49,282 bases of DNA, taken from positions 1-49,282 of the forward strand of contig JALHFX010000007.1 of assembly GCA_022837595.1 (NCBI GenBank), read 5' to 3'. Origin of the DNA: Propionibacterium sp. GTDB taxonomy: Bacteria > Actinomycetota > Actinomycetes > Propionibacteriales > Propionibacteriaceae. Shown piece after piece: positions 8,957 through 16,798 of the stretch (within the stretch, counting starts at the first letter, position 1; each line of letters begins with the position of its first letter). Both the position numbers and the translations under genes were made by a program. The notes beneath the pieces are model-generated. The model searched no databases. It was not told where the DNA came from and saw only the letters and a list, made by a program, of their open reading frames with translations.

Positions 8957-10123
8957 TCATCCCTTCCTGATGTCACCCATGAGATAGTGCGCGGCATGCT
9001 TTGCTCGCGCCCGTACCTGGTCCAGATCGTCCCCGTAACAGTTCACATGCCCGACCTTGCGTCCCGGACGAATCTGCTTGCCGTAGAACTCCACCCGCAG
9101 CCGCGGATCCCGAGCGAAACAGTGCAGCAGCTCGCTGGGCAGGTCTTCGTTGGTTCCACCGAGCACATTGACCATCACACACCAGCGGTCCCGCATCCTG
9201 GGATCCCCCAAAGGCAGATCAAGCACCGCTCGCAGATGATTCTCGAATTGGCTGGTGTGCGCGCCATCGATCGTCCAATGACCGGTATTGTGCGGACGCA
9301 TCGCCAGTTCGTTCACGACCACACTGCCATCGGCACGCTGCATCAACTCGACCGCTAAAACTCCGGTGACCTGCAGCTCATCGGCGATGTCGAGCCCGAG
9401 CTTGGTGATCTGGGTGGCCTGGTCCTCGCTGAGCCCCGGTGCCGGGGTGATGGTCTCGCGGCAAACCCCTTCGCGCTGGATTGTCTCGCTCACCGGGTAG
9501 GCAACGGCCTGACCCGATGGCGAGCGCACCACGATCACCGACAACTCGCGAACGAAGTCAATGAACTCCTCACCGATGATCTCGACTTTCTCGCCCGCGG
9601 ACTCGGCAAGAGCCTCAGCGAAGGGGATTCCAGTGTCGGATGGGCTATCGAGTTTCCAAACCCCGTGGCCGTCGTAGCCGCCTCGACTGGCCTTCGCGAT
9701 GATCGGGAAACCGATCTCGGCGCCGAATGCGGCCAGTTCGTCAGCATCGGCGCAGGCCCGCCACTTGGGTGCCGGAGCGTCCAGCGAGTCCGTCAGTCGT
9801 CGGCGCATCAGCAGTTTGTCCTGGGCATGTTGCAGAGCTCCGGGGCCAGGACGCACGAGTTTCCCGTCATGCACCAGGTCACGCAGGATCCAGGTGGGCA
9901 CATGCTCGTGGTCGAAGGTGATGATCTGGCAGTCGGCTGCGAACGCCCTCACGGTGGCTTGATCGGTGTAATCACCGACGGTGACGTGCTTGAAGATCCG
10001 GGCCGCACCGACATCGGGGCCCTCGGCCAGTAGATGTAGTTCGATACCGAGTTTGGTGGCCGGCGCATACATCATGCGGGCCAACTGCCCGCCGCCGATG
10101 ACTCCGATGGTGGTCTGACTCAC
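8957..10123 (-). CDS. purK: 5-(carboxyamino)imidazole ribonucleotide synthase
   Basis: 388 residues, ATP-grasp fold. 'VIGGGQLARMM' is the N-terminal nucleotide-fold motif; 'PIIAKASRGGYDGHGV', 'EEFIDFVRELSVIV' and 'NELAMRPHNTGHW' are PurK blocks. Makes N5-CAIR from AIR, ATP and bicarbonate. GTG 10123 has TAGTCT 6 nt upstream (10130-10135) and no Shine-Dalgarno, so it is probably leaderless. Divergent from the S51 peptidase with only 34 bp between the start codons. Confidence 0.95.
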   Translation of the reverse strand: MSQTTIGVIGGGQLARMMYAPATKLGIELHLLAEGPDVGAARIFKHVTVGDYTDQATVRAFAADCQIITFDHEHVPTWILRDLVHDGKLVRPGPGALQHAQDKLLMRRRLTDSLDAPAPKWRACADADELAAFGAEIGFPIIAKASRGGYDGHGVWKLDSPSDTGIPFAEALAESAGEKVEIIGEEFIDFVRELSVIVVRSPSGQAVAYPVSETIQREGVCRETITPAPGLSEDQATQITKLGLDIADELQVTGVLAVELMQRADGSVVVNELAMRPHNTGHWTIDGAHTSQFENHLRAVLDLPLGDPRMRDRWCVMVNVLGGTNEDLPSELLHCFARDPRLRVEFYGKQIRPGRKVGHVNCYGDDLDQVRARAKHAAHYLMGDIRKG

Positions 10124-10157
10124 CCGCTCAGACTATCGCCCGTGCGATGATTGACCC
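10124..10157. promoter_or_regulatory. 34-bp divergent promoter, purK / S51 peptidase
   Basis: The -10 box for purK (TAGTCT, minus strand, 10130-10135) and that for the peptidase (GATGAT, plus strand, 10146-10151) are only 10 bp apart, and each lies 6 nt from its start codon. RNA polymerase could hardly occupy both at once, so the two genes are likely mutually exclusive in initiation. Confidence 0.5.
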
Positions 10158-10874
10158 ATGAGCACGCACATCGTGAGTATGGGTGGTGGCGGATTCTCGA
10201 TGTCGCCCACCGGTTCACCGACGAACCTCGACAGGTACCTGGTGGAGTTGACCGGCCGAAGTGCGCCGATGGTCTGCTTCATCCCCTCGGCTTCAGCGGA
10301 CGACCCAACCTACGTGCGACGGTTTTTGACCGCATACGCCTCACTCGGCGTGCGGACGATGGTGCTGACGCTCTGGCAGGACGCCGCTGCCTCGCTCGCG
10401 CGGTTACCGCAAGCAGATCTGGTGCTCGTGGGCGGCGGGTCGACGGTGAATATGCTCGCCCTGTGGCGGGCCCACGGCGTCGACCGCGTCCTGATAGAGA
10501 TGATGCGGCGGGAGCGCACACTGGTGCTCGGCGGGCTTTCTGCGGGCTCGGCGTGCTGGTACGAGGGTTGCGTCACAGACTCTTTCGGCGACCTTCGGGT
10601 GCTGCCCGATGGTCTGGGGATCCTACCGGGCAGTTTCTGCCCGCATTGGGACGGCGAGCCCAAGCGGCAACCGGTTTTCACCGATGCGATCTCCTCCGGT
10701 CTGCTGCCGGGCGGCCACGCAGCCGACGACGGCGCCGCATTGCACTGGGTCGACGGCCGGCTCGACGGCGCTGTCGCCGAGCGTGCGGAGGCTGGGGTGA
10801 TCCGGATCGAACCCAGCGATGAGCCCGCCGCCGGTGGCCTGGTCATCGAGCGGTTGCCTGTCGAGTTGCTCTGA
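10158..10874 (+). CDS. Peptidase E-like S51 family serine peptidase
   Basis: 238 residues. N-terminal 'GGGGF' strand-loop, 'VGGGSTVNML' and the nucleophile elbow 'GLSAGSACW' (Ser at about 128) match the S51 group (dipeptidase E / cyanophycinase). Peptidase E releases N-terminal Asp from dipeptides; no cyanophycin synthetase is nearby, so peptidase E-type is preferred. The last codons (GAG TTG CTC TGA) form the first unit of a 14-bp tandem repeat extending beyond the stop. Start ATG with GATGAT 6 nt upstream. Confidence 0.85.
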   Translation: MSTHIVSMGGGGFSMSPTGSPTNLDRYLVELTGRSAPMVCFIPSASADDPTYVRRFLTAYASLGVRTMVLTLWQDAAASLARLPQADLVLVGGGSTVNMLALWRAHGVDRVLIEMMRRERTLVLGGLSAGSACWYEGCVTDSFGDLRVLPDGLGILPGSFCPHWDGEPKRQPVFTDAISSGLLPGGHAADDGAALHWVDGRLDGAVAERAEAGVIRIEPSDEPAAGGLVIERLPVELL

Positions 10875-10958
10875 GCGAGTTCCTCTGACCAGCTTGCTCT
10901 GACCGAGTTACTCTGACCGAGTTGCTCTGACCGGGTTGCACTCACCAGATTGCTCTGA
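10861..10958. repeat. 14-bp tandem repeat, 7 units, starting in the peptidase stop context
   Basis: Seven 14-bp units of the type ccgagttgctctga from 10861 to 10958. Unit 1 is the 3' end of the peptidase gene including its stop; later units repeat that stop context every 14 nt. The array also supplies the last ~16 codons of the convergent kinase gene on the other strand. Confidence 0.9.
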
Positions 10959-11522
10959 GAGCTGACTCATCGAAACCATGTGCCGCAGCCCGCAGGTCTC
11001 GTCTGACCCGCTCGCGAGTGCCTCTTGAACGTCGGCGAAGATCTTCTCGTGGTCGATCTCGCCGGCAGTGTTGACCAGCCAGCGGGGTTCGCGTCCCCAA
11101 GGTTCGGTTTCTGCGTAGCGCACCACGACATCGTCGAAGGTCTGCTTGGGTAGCCCGGGCACCGCCGGACGCTGGGCGAGTCGTTCGGCGTGCAACGCGA
11201 GATCTGTGCACACCACCTCGACGAATAGCACCCCGACGTGGTGCGTGGCGGCCAAAGAAGTCCACATTTCGCGGGCGAAATGCACGTAGTTCGCGGCGTC
11301 GACGATGACGTGGCTACCCAATTCGAGGTTCGCCCGAGCCACTTGCCCGGCCACCAGATAGCTGGCCAGCCCCGTCGCGAACGACCTCTCGAACTCGGCG
11401 CTGATAAGGGACGACTCGATATCGTCCACATTGACCAAGACCGCCGGCAGACGCTCGGCCAGCCCTCTGGCAACGGTCGATTTGCCGACTCCGGGCAGCC
11501 CTGCCATCGCGATCAGCGCCAC
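10908..11522 (-). CDS. P-loop kinase / AAA-family ATPase
   Basis: About 204 residues. Walker A 'GLPGVGKS' at about 8-15, 'VNVDDIESSL' after the first helix, 'HVIVDAANYVHFAREMW' as Walker B-like region, and 'ERLAQRPAVPG' as a lid-like segment: the zeta-toxin / gluconate-kinase style small-molecule kinase fold. Substrate unknown. GTG 11522 is preferred because GGGAGG lies 9 nt upstream; this overlaps the end of the PH-protein gene by 10 nt, so the pair is coupled. The C-terminal ~16 residues are encoded inside the 14-bp repeat array and are probably a neutral extension. Confidence 0.78.
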   Translation of the reverse strand: MALIAMAGLPGVGKSTVARGLAERLPAVLVNVDDIESSLISAEFERSFATGLASYLVAGQVARANLELGSHVIVDAANYVHFAREMWTSLAATHHVGVLFVEVVCTDLALHAERLAQRPAVPGLPKQTFDDVVVRYAETEPWGREPRWLVNTAGEIDHEKIFADVQEALASGSDETCGLRHMVSMSQLSEQSGECNPVRATRSE

Positions 11523-12049
11523 GGGTCGGAGCCTCCCAAGACTTGGGTATCTCGCCACGGGTCCACGAACAATTCGGGTCGGCTCTGGGCGGACAATTCG
11601 CTGACCGCCTGCCGCATCGCTTTGATCTGCGGCATATGGGTCAGTCTCAGCTGCTGGCCGCCAAGTGTGGTGAGCAGTAGCGTGCCTGTGCCGAATCCGA
11701 AATCGGGGAGTGCCCTCGTGCTCGCGATATTCACGACCCGGTTGAGCGGGATCTCGTGTTCTGCACGCCGGACGAGGCCGGTGCGCACGATGAGGCGCTG
11801 GGTCGTCAGCGTCACGCTCGTGGCAGATCGGCGCAAAACCGGCCGCAGCACGGTGATCGCCGACGCCAACGCTCCGAGAGCTACCACGATCTGCTGGCCA
11901 AGTGGGCGATAATCCGCGGGGATGACCGCGATACCTGCTCCGACCAGGGCGGATATCGCAAACAATGCGACGATAGGCCAGAACAGCGTCCGGGCATGCG
12001 GACGGGTCGTGGTGACCAGTTCCTCTCCCGGGTACAGCTCTAATGCCAT
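11513..12049 (-). CDS. Bacterial PH-domain membrane protein (Rv3278c-like)
   Basis: 178 residues. Two adjacent hydrophobic segments (about 25-45 and 52-75) are followed by a bacterial PH (DUF304-type) domain: 'SVTLTTQRLIVRTGLVRRAEHEIPL', 'VVNIAS', 'GTGTLLLTT'. Function unknown. ATG 12049 is chosen (GACAAT 7 nt upstream, leaderless layout); a start at 12100 would add 17 non-conserved residues. The place between birA and purK/purE matches that of the mycobacterial homologue as I recall it. Confidence 0.85.
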   Translation of the reverse strand: MALELYPGEELVTTTRPHARTLFWPIVALFAISALVGAGIAVIPADYRPLGQQIVVALGALASAITVLRPVLRRSATSVTLTTQRLIVRTGLVRRAEHEIPLNRVVNIASTRALPDFGFGTGTLLLTTLGGQQLRLTHMPQIKAMRQAVSELSAQSRPELFVDPWRDTQVLGGSDPWR

Positions 12050-12139
12050 GACCCCTATTGTCCCGCGGCCATCAACCCGCCCCCAAGCCGGTCGGCGCAT
12101 TCCCGGTGAGATCTCCGGTATTCGATGGTTTGCGGTAGG

Positions 12140-12931
12140 TCAGCGCAGGTGGACGACGTCGCCGGCGCTGAAGGCCTTGACCCGACCACCAAGATCGACC
12201 AGCAGTTCCCCGTTGGGTCCGATGCCGACCGCCCGGCCGTAAATCGATGGGCTGTCGGGAGCCTCAGCGTCCAGATGAACGCGCACATCCCGTCCCACCG
12301 TCGCACAACCAGCGGCATATTCGCTGCTCAGATCGGCTCCGGCATCCCAGCGGATGAAAATATCGTCGAGCCTGGCCAAGATGGCCGCCGCGACCAGATC
12401 CTTGTCGGTGGGAAGACCGGCCAGCAGCAGACTGGTTGCCTGCGGAGTCGGCAGCTCGGATTCATCGAATGAGATGTTGATACCCCATCCGCAGATTGCC
12501 GCATTACCCAGGTCGGTAACCACGAGCTCCGACAGAATGCCGCAGACCTTCTTGCCGTCGATGAGGGCATCATTGGGCCATTTGAGCTGAATCCGGTCGG
12601 CCGCCCCCAGACTGCGCAACCCTTCGGTGACGGACAGCCCCACCAGCAGCGATAGCCAGCCCCAATCCAACGGTTCCCTGCGCGGACGCAAAAGCACCGA
12701 TGTCGACAGTGAGGTACCCGGCGGCGATTGCCAGGCGCGATCGAATCGTCCACGTCCGGCCTGCTGGTGTTCGGTGATGAGCACCTCACCGGCCCGTCCG
12801 CCGGCCCGCGCCACCTCTGCAAGATCAGCATTCGTCGAGCCGGTGAGCGCCACCGTGCGCACCTGCCACCTGCTGGCGGGGCCGAGCAGACGGGCGATGC
12901 GTCCGGCATTTGCGGGAGGAGTTGCGGGCAC
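12140..12931 (-). CDS. birA: Biotin-[acetyl-CoA-carboxylase] ligase
   Basis: 263 residues with 'TGSTNADLAEVARAGG', 'ITEHQQAGRGRFDRAW' (the GRGR biotinyl-AMP loop), 'LKWPNDALIDGKKVCGIL' and 'GWGINIS': a group I BirA without the N-terminal DNA-binding domain. It attaches biotin to the carboxylase alpha subunit encoded at 18871-20622 (Lys in 'EAMKMEQP'). Divergent from the carboxyltransferase gene accD. GTG 12931 has GATAAT 7 nt upstream (12939-12944), a leaderless layout. Confidence 0.95.
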   Translation of the reverse strand: MPATPPANAGRIARLLGPASRWQVRTVALTGSTNADLAEVARAGGRAGEVLITEHQQAGRGRFDRAWQSPPGTSLSTSVLLRPRREPLDWGWLSLLVGLSVTEGLRSLGAADRIQLKWPNDALIDGKKVCGILSELVVTDLGNAAICGWGINISFDESELPTPQATSLLLAGLPTDKDLVAAAILARLDDIFIRWDAGADLSSEYAAGCATVGRDVRVHLDAEAPDSPSIYGRAVGIGPNGELLVDLGGRVKAFSAGDVVHLR

Positions 12932-13004
12932 GGTCTCGATTATCCCCCATCTCTGCTGACCGGTTGACCATGCTATGCATGGCCAGTCGGGCTATCTTGA
13001 GCAT

Positions 13005-14576
13005 ATGGATGCCAACACCACAGCCGGCAAGATCGCTGACCTCGGTACCCGTATGGACGAAGCCGTCCACGCTTCCGGACCCCAGGCAGTCGAGAAACAG
13101 CATGCTCGCGGCAAGATGACCGCCCGGGAACGCATCCTGGCGCTGGTCGATGAGGGCAGTTTCACCGAGATGGACGAATTCGTCCGGCATCGAAGCACAG
13201 CGTTCGGGATGGATGCCAAGCGTCCCTATGGCGACGGTGTGGTGATCGGGCTGGGCGAGATTCATGAACGCCCGGTCTGCATCTTCAGCCAGGATGTCGG
13301 GATCTTCGGTGGCTCGCTGGGTGAGGTCTACGGAGCCAAGATCGCGAAGATCCAGGACTTCGCGATCAGTATCGGCTGCCCGCTGATCGGAATCAACGAG
13401 GGCGGCGGTGCTCGCATTCAAGAAGGCGTCGTCTCCCTGAGTGCCTATGGCGACATCTTCTTGCGCAATGTGAAGGCCTCGGGCGTGATCCCACAGATCA
13501 GCTTGATCATGGGGGCAGCGGCCGGTGGTCATGTCTATTCGCCGGCGCTGACCGACTTCATCGTGATGGTTGATCAGACCAGTCAGATGTTCATCACCGG
13601 ACCCGAAGTCATCCGCACCGTGACCGGCGAGGATGTCTCGATGGAGGAGTTGGGCGGTGGCCGCACCCACAACACGAAGTCAGGCAACGCGCACTATCTG
13701 GCGGTGGACGAAAACGATGCACTCGAGTACGTTCGCGAACTGATTACCTACCTGCCACAGAACAACCTTGAAGACGCACCCATCTACGAATTTGGTGAAA
13801 CCGTCGATCTGGACTTCACCGACCACGATCGCACGCTGAATGCGCTGATCCCCGACAACCCGGCGCACGCCTACGACATGCGCGAGGTCATTCGTACCGT
13901 CCTCGACGAGGATGAATTCCTCGAGATCATGGAGCTTTACGCGCCGAACGTGATCTGCGGTTTCGGACGAGTGGAGGGCCGCAGTATCGGCGTGGTGGCG
14001 AACCAGCCGATGGTGCTGGCAGGCTGCCTGGACACCAAGGCATCCGAGAAAGCTGCGCGTTTCGTCCGTACCTGCGATGCCTTCAATATTCCGGTGCTGA
14101 CATTCGTCGACGTGCCAGGCTTCTTGCCCGGGGTCGAGCAGGAGTACGACGGCATCATCCGCCGCGGCGCCAAGCTGATCTACGCCTATGCGGAGGCGAC
14201 CGTGCCGCTGATGACCGTGATCACCCGCAAGGCCTACGGTGGCGCCTATATCGTGATGGGTTCGAAACACTTGGGGGCAGATGTCAACCTGGCGTGGCCG
14301 ACCGCACAGATCGCAGTGATGGGCGCCGAGGGTGCCGTGAAAGTTCTGTACCGCAAGGAGTTGGCCACCACACCCGATCCGGAGGCGAAGGCCCGCGAAC
14401 TCGTCGACGAATACAACGAGACGTTGGCCAATCCGTATGCTGCGGCCGAACGCGGGTATGTCGATCAGGTCATTTACCCGCATGAGACTCGCGCCCAGGT
14501 GATCCGGTTCCTGCGTGCGCTGCGCGCCAAACGCGAAGCGCTACCGCCGAAGAAGCATGGGAATATCCCGCTATGA
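13005..14576 (+). CDS. accD5: Acyl-CoA (propionyl-CoA) carboxylase beta subunit
   Basis: 523 residues, carboxyltransferase N and C domains. 'EKQHARGKMTARERI', 'HRSTAFGMDAKRPYGDGV', 'GINEGGGARIQEGVVS', 'MGAAAGGHVYSPALTDF', 'VDVPGFLPGVEQEYDGIIRR' and 'ITRKAYGGAYIVMGSK' follow actinobacterial AccD5/PccB closely. Transfers CO2 from carboxybiotin to propionyl- or acetyl-CoA. In a propionic fermenter it could also serve as the methylmalonyl-CoA carboxyltransferase component, but it is nearer to AccD5 than to the transcarboxylase 12S subunit as I recall them. ATG 13005 has TATCTT 6 nt upstream; an ATG at 12975 is in frame but precedes the -10. Overlaps accE by 4 nt. Confidence 0.93.
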   Translation: MDANTTAGKIADLGTRMDEAVHASGPQAVEKQHARGKMTARERILALVDEGSFTEMDEFVRHRSTAFGMDAKRPYGDGVVIGLGEIHERPVCIFSQDVGIFGGSLGEVYGAKIAKIQDFAISIGCPLIGINEGGGARIQEGVVSLSAYGDIFLRNVKASGVIPQISLIMGAAAGGHVYSPALTDFIVMVDQTSQMFITGPEVIRTVTGEDVSMEELGGGRTHNTKSGNAHYLAVDENDALEYVRELITYLPQNNLEDAPIYEFGETVDLDFTDHDRTLNALIPDNPAHAYDMREVIRTVLDEDEFLEIMELYAPNVICGFGRVEGRSIGVVANQPMVLAGCLDTKASEKAARFVRTCDAFNIPVLTFVDVPGFLPGVEQEYDGIIRRGAKLIYAYAEATVPLMTVITRKAYGGAYIVMGSKHLGADVNLAWPTAQIAVMGAEGAVKVLYRKELATTPDPEAKARELVDEYNETLANPYAAAERGYVDQVIYPHETRAQVIRFLRALRAKREALPPKKHGNIPL

Positions 14577-14779
14577 GTGAGTTCAAGATCACGCGAGGTA
14601 ACCCGAACGACGAAGAGCTCGCGGCCGTCACTGTCGTGCTGGCCGCCGAACTGGCTGATCCGGGGCCCGCCAAGCCGAACCAGGATCGGCCGATCGCTGG
14701 CGGCTGGAACTCGTACTGGCGCAGGGTTCGGCAGCCGTTCGTGTCCGGCCCGGAGGCCTGGCGCGGCAGTCTCTCCTAG
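14573..14779 (+). CDS. accE5: Acyl-CoA carboxylase epsilon subunit
   Basis: 68 residues: 'FKITRGNPNDEELAAVTVVLAA' is the conserved N-terminal half of actinobacterial epsilon subunits, and the Trp/Arg-rich end (W..RRVRQP...GPEAWR.S) is the conserved C-terminus. It stabilises the alpha-beta carboxylase complex. Starts inside the accD stop (ATGA), hence coupled. Its 3' 86 bp are duplicated just downstream. Confidence 0.9.
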   Translation: MSEFKITRGNPNDEELAAVTVVLAAELADPGPAKPNQDRPIAGGWNSYWRRVRQPFVSGPEAWRGSLS

Positions 14780-14882
14780 TGCACCGTTGTTTGCTCGCCG
14801 GTGGCTGGGACTCGCACGGGCGCAGGGTTCGGCAGCCGTTCGTGTCCGGCCCGGAGGCCTGGCGCGGCAGTCTCTCCTAGTG
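14695..14882 (+). repeat. 101-bp-offset tandem duplication of the accE 3' end
   Basis: Bases 14720-14780 recur with no difference I could see at 14821-14881, and the flanking 25 bp upstream recur with several changes. The second copy still encodes the accE C-terminus (14800-14880, ending in TAG) but has no start. A third, strongly decayed piece (GGCAGCCGT context) occurs near 14925. The rest of the 268-bp gap to maf holds nothing else I recognise. Confidence 0.92.
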
Positions 14883-15047
14883 CGCGAAGACCGTTGTCTT
14901 TGTCTGCGGGACGGCGTGGGCTCGGCAGCCGTCCGACTGTGAGCAGGGTCATAGGTTTTGCTCGTGGGTGCTGGGCCTGGACCCTGAGCGACGGACTTCT
15001 CTGCGGGATCCGGTGGCGTATGCGTCCAATCTCTCTAGGATGGGACC

Positions 15048-15701
15048 GTGCCGATACCTTCAGCCAGACCACAGCCGCGCCGGATCGTCCTCGGGTCGAG
15101 TTCACCGGCGAGGCTCCTGACATTGCAGCAGGCAGGCATTGAACCGCAGGTCATCGCTCCTGAAGTGGACGAGCAGCTGGTGTATTCTCCGGGCGCCCCG
15201 GAGCTCACCGCCGAGCTGGCCCGTCTCAAGGGTGAATCAGTTTTGCGCAAGCTAGCCGATTCTGGGCAGCTGGACGAGCCGCTCGTGGTCATCGCCTGCG
15301 ACTCGATGCTGGAGATCGAGGGGCGGATCTATGGCAAGCCCGGCACGCGGGAGGCGGCCATCGTCCGTTGGTACCGGATGCGCGCCCGTCGGGGGCTGTT
15401 CTTCACCGGTCACTATGTGGCGATGGTCCATGGTCCTGACGATGTTCGCACCCAGATGCGGGTCGCAGAGACCGGAGTGACCTTCGCCGACCTGACCGAC
15501 GCCGAGATCGCCGCCTATGCAGCCACCGGTGAACCTCAGCGTGTCGCCGGCGGATTCACCATCGACGGCTTCGGCGGCCCGTTCGTCAGTCGCATCAGCG
15601 GTGATCCCCACAACGTGGTGGGCATCTCACTGCCCTTGGTGCGCCAGATGCTGCTCGACCTGGGAGTCGCCTGGCAAACCCTCTGGGAGCTGAACAGCTG
15701 A
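15048..15701 (+). CDS. maf: Maf-like nucleoside triphosphate pyrophosphatase
   Basis: 217 residues with 'LGSSSPARLLTLQQAGI', 'KGESV', 'VIACDSMLEIEGRIYGKP' and 'GGFTIDGFGGPFV', the Maf/HAM1-related motifs. Hydrolyses non-canonical or methylated NTPs (house-cleaning). Sits within the carboxylase locus as in other actinobacteria. GTG 15048 lies 6 nt after TAGGAT (15036-15041), without a Shine-Dalgarno. Confidence 0.92.
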   Translation: MPIPSARPQPRRIVLGSSSPARLLTLQQAGIEPQVIAPEVDEQLVYSPGAPELTAELARLKGESVLRKLADSGQLDEPLVVIACDSMLEIEGRIYGKPGTREAAIVRWYRMRARRGLFFTGHYVAMVHGPDDVRTQMRVAETGVTFADLTDAEIAAYAATGEPQRVAGGFTIDGFGGPFVSRISGDPHNVVGISLPLVRQMLLDLGVAWQTLWELNS

Positions 15702-16798
15702 GCCCTTCCCCTCGCTCGCCCTCTCCCCGCCCCTCCTCGCCCCTCCTCGCCCTCTCCCCGGCGCTCTCCCGGCCCCTCTTCGCCGTCTCCCAGGCACTCT
15801 TCTGGACCCGTCCTCGCCGTCTCCCCGGATTGTGTAGCTCCCGAGCCCGTCTCGGCCTCCACATCTACACAATCCGCTGCTATCCCAGCACGCTCCGCCT
15901 GCTCGCCTCCCTCACCCGCCGATCGTGTAGCTCCCGAGCCCATCTCGGCCTCCACCCCTACACAATCCGGCGCACTTAGGGCTGCACGCGCCGCAGGCAC
16001 CCAGGCCCTCCACGGCCCTCTGCCTGCTTCCCTCCCTCACCCGCGGATCGTGTCTCTTTCGGGCCCGTCACGGCCTCCACATCTACACAATCCGGCGCTA
16101 TCCCAGGACGCTCCGCCTGCTCGCCTCCCTCACCGGCCGATCGTGTAGCTTTCGAGCCCGTCACGGCCTCCACATCTACACGATCCGGCGCACTGAGGGC
16201 TGCACGCGCCGCACGTGCCCAGGCCTCCACGGCCCTCTGCCTGCTTCCCTCCCTCACCCGCGGATCGTGTCGCTTTCGGGCCCGTCACGGCCTCCACATC
16301 TACACAATCCGGCGCACTGAGGGCTGCACGCGCCGCACGCGCCCAGGCCTCCACGGCCCTCTGCCTGCTCGCCACCCTCACCCACCGATCGTGTAGCTTT
16401 CGAGCCCGTCTCGGCCTCCAAACCTGCACGATGACGGTCCTGGTCGACCCTGGGGGTCGGGCGATCATCGCCTCCATCGGCGGGGACGATCAGATACGAG
16501 TCGTCCCGCACTTGGACGCAGATCTGTTACGTGCCGACCCGAAGCCGTTCCTCGGGCACAGCGACAACACCAACATCTTGAACTGGACGTGGACGAGTGG
16601 CCCTGTTGGGCTCGACGGCCGCTCCACACAGGCCCACCTCGGCCTGGGCCCCGGATCGTGTAGCCATAGAGCCCGACATGGGCAGCCGCTCCACACAATG
16701 CGGCCGTGTTGCAGCTGGCGCCCGCGCTCGCGGATCGTGTAGCTATCGGACCCGTCTTGGGCTCCGGCCCTACACGATCCAGCAGTCGTTGAGGGTGA
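15702..16798. repeat. Palindromic-element cluster 1: eight 49-bp units
   Basis: Non-coding gap between convergent maf and the DUF559 gene. 15702-15826 is C/T-rich low-complexity sequence. Then come eight 49-bp elements at 15827-15875, 15920-15968, 16045-16093, 16138-16186, 16262-16310, 16386-16434 (right arm decayed), 16653-16701 and 16732-16780. Each has arms GGATYGTGTAG and CTACACRATCC and a core containing GAGCCCGTCACGG. The first six are separated by two recurring spacers, about 44 bp (type B, 'TATCCCAG..CGCTCCGCCTG') and about 75 bp (type A, 'GCAC..GGGCTGCACGCGCC'), in the order B-A-B-A-A, which shows growth by duplication of composite units. 16435-16652 holds no element and no gene I can support. 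Confidence 0.9.

Noticed and set aside
10124..10157. tRNA or small RNA gene in short divergent spacers
   Set aside because: No cloverleaf or conserved RNA pattern was seen here or anywhere else in the window.
13680..14483. accD as the transcarboxylase 12S subunit of propionic fermentation
   Set aside because: The sequence is closer to actinobacterial AccD5/PccB and is paired with epsilon, BirA and AccA3 genes, so carboxylase is preferred; a dual role cannot be excluded.
16215..16742. 175-codon frame within repeat cluster 1
   Set aside because: Consists of translated repeat arms and spacers, with no ribosome-binding site and no similarity; non-coding repeats explain it.
15827..16780. CRISPR array
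   Set aside because: The repeats are regular in length, but the spacers are of two recurring kinds, repeat copies vary, and no cas gene is nearby.
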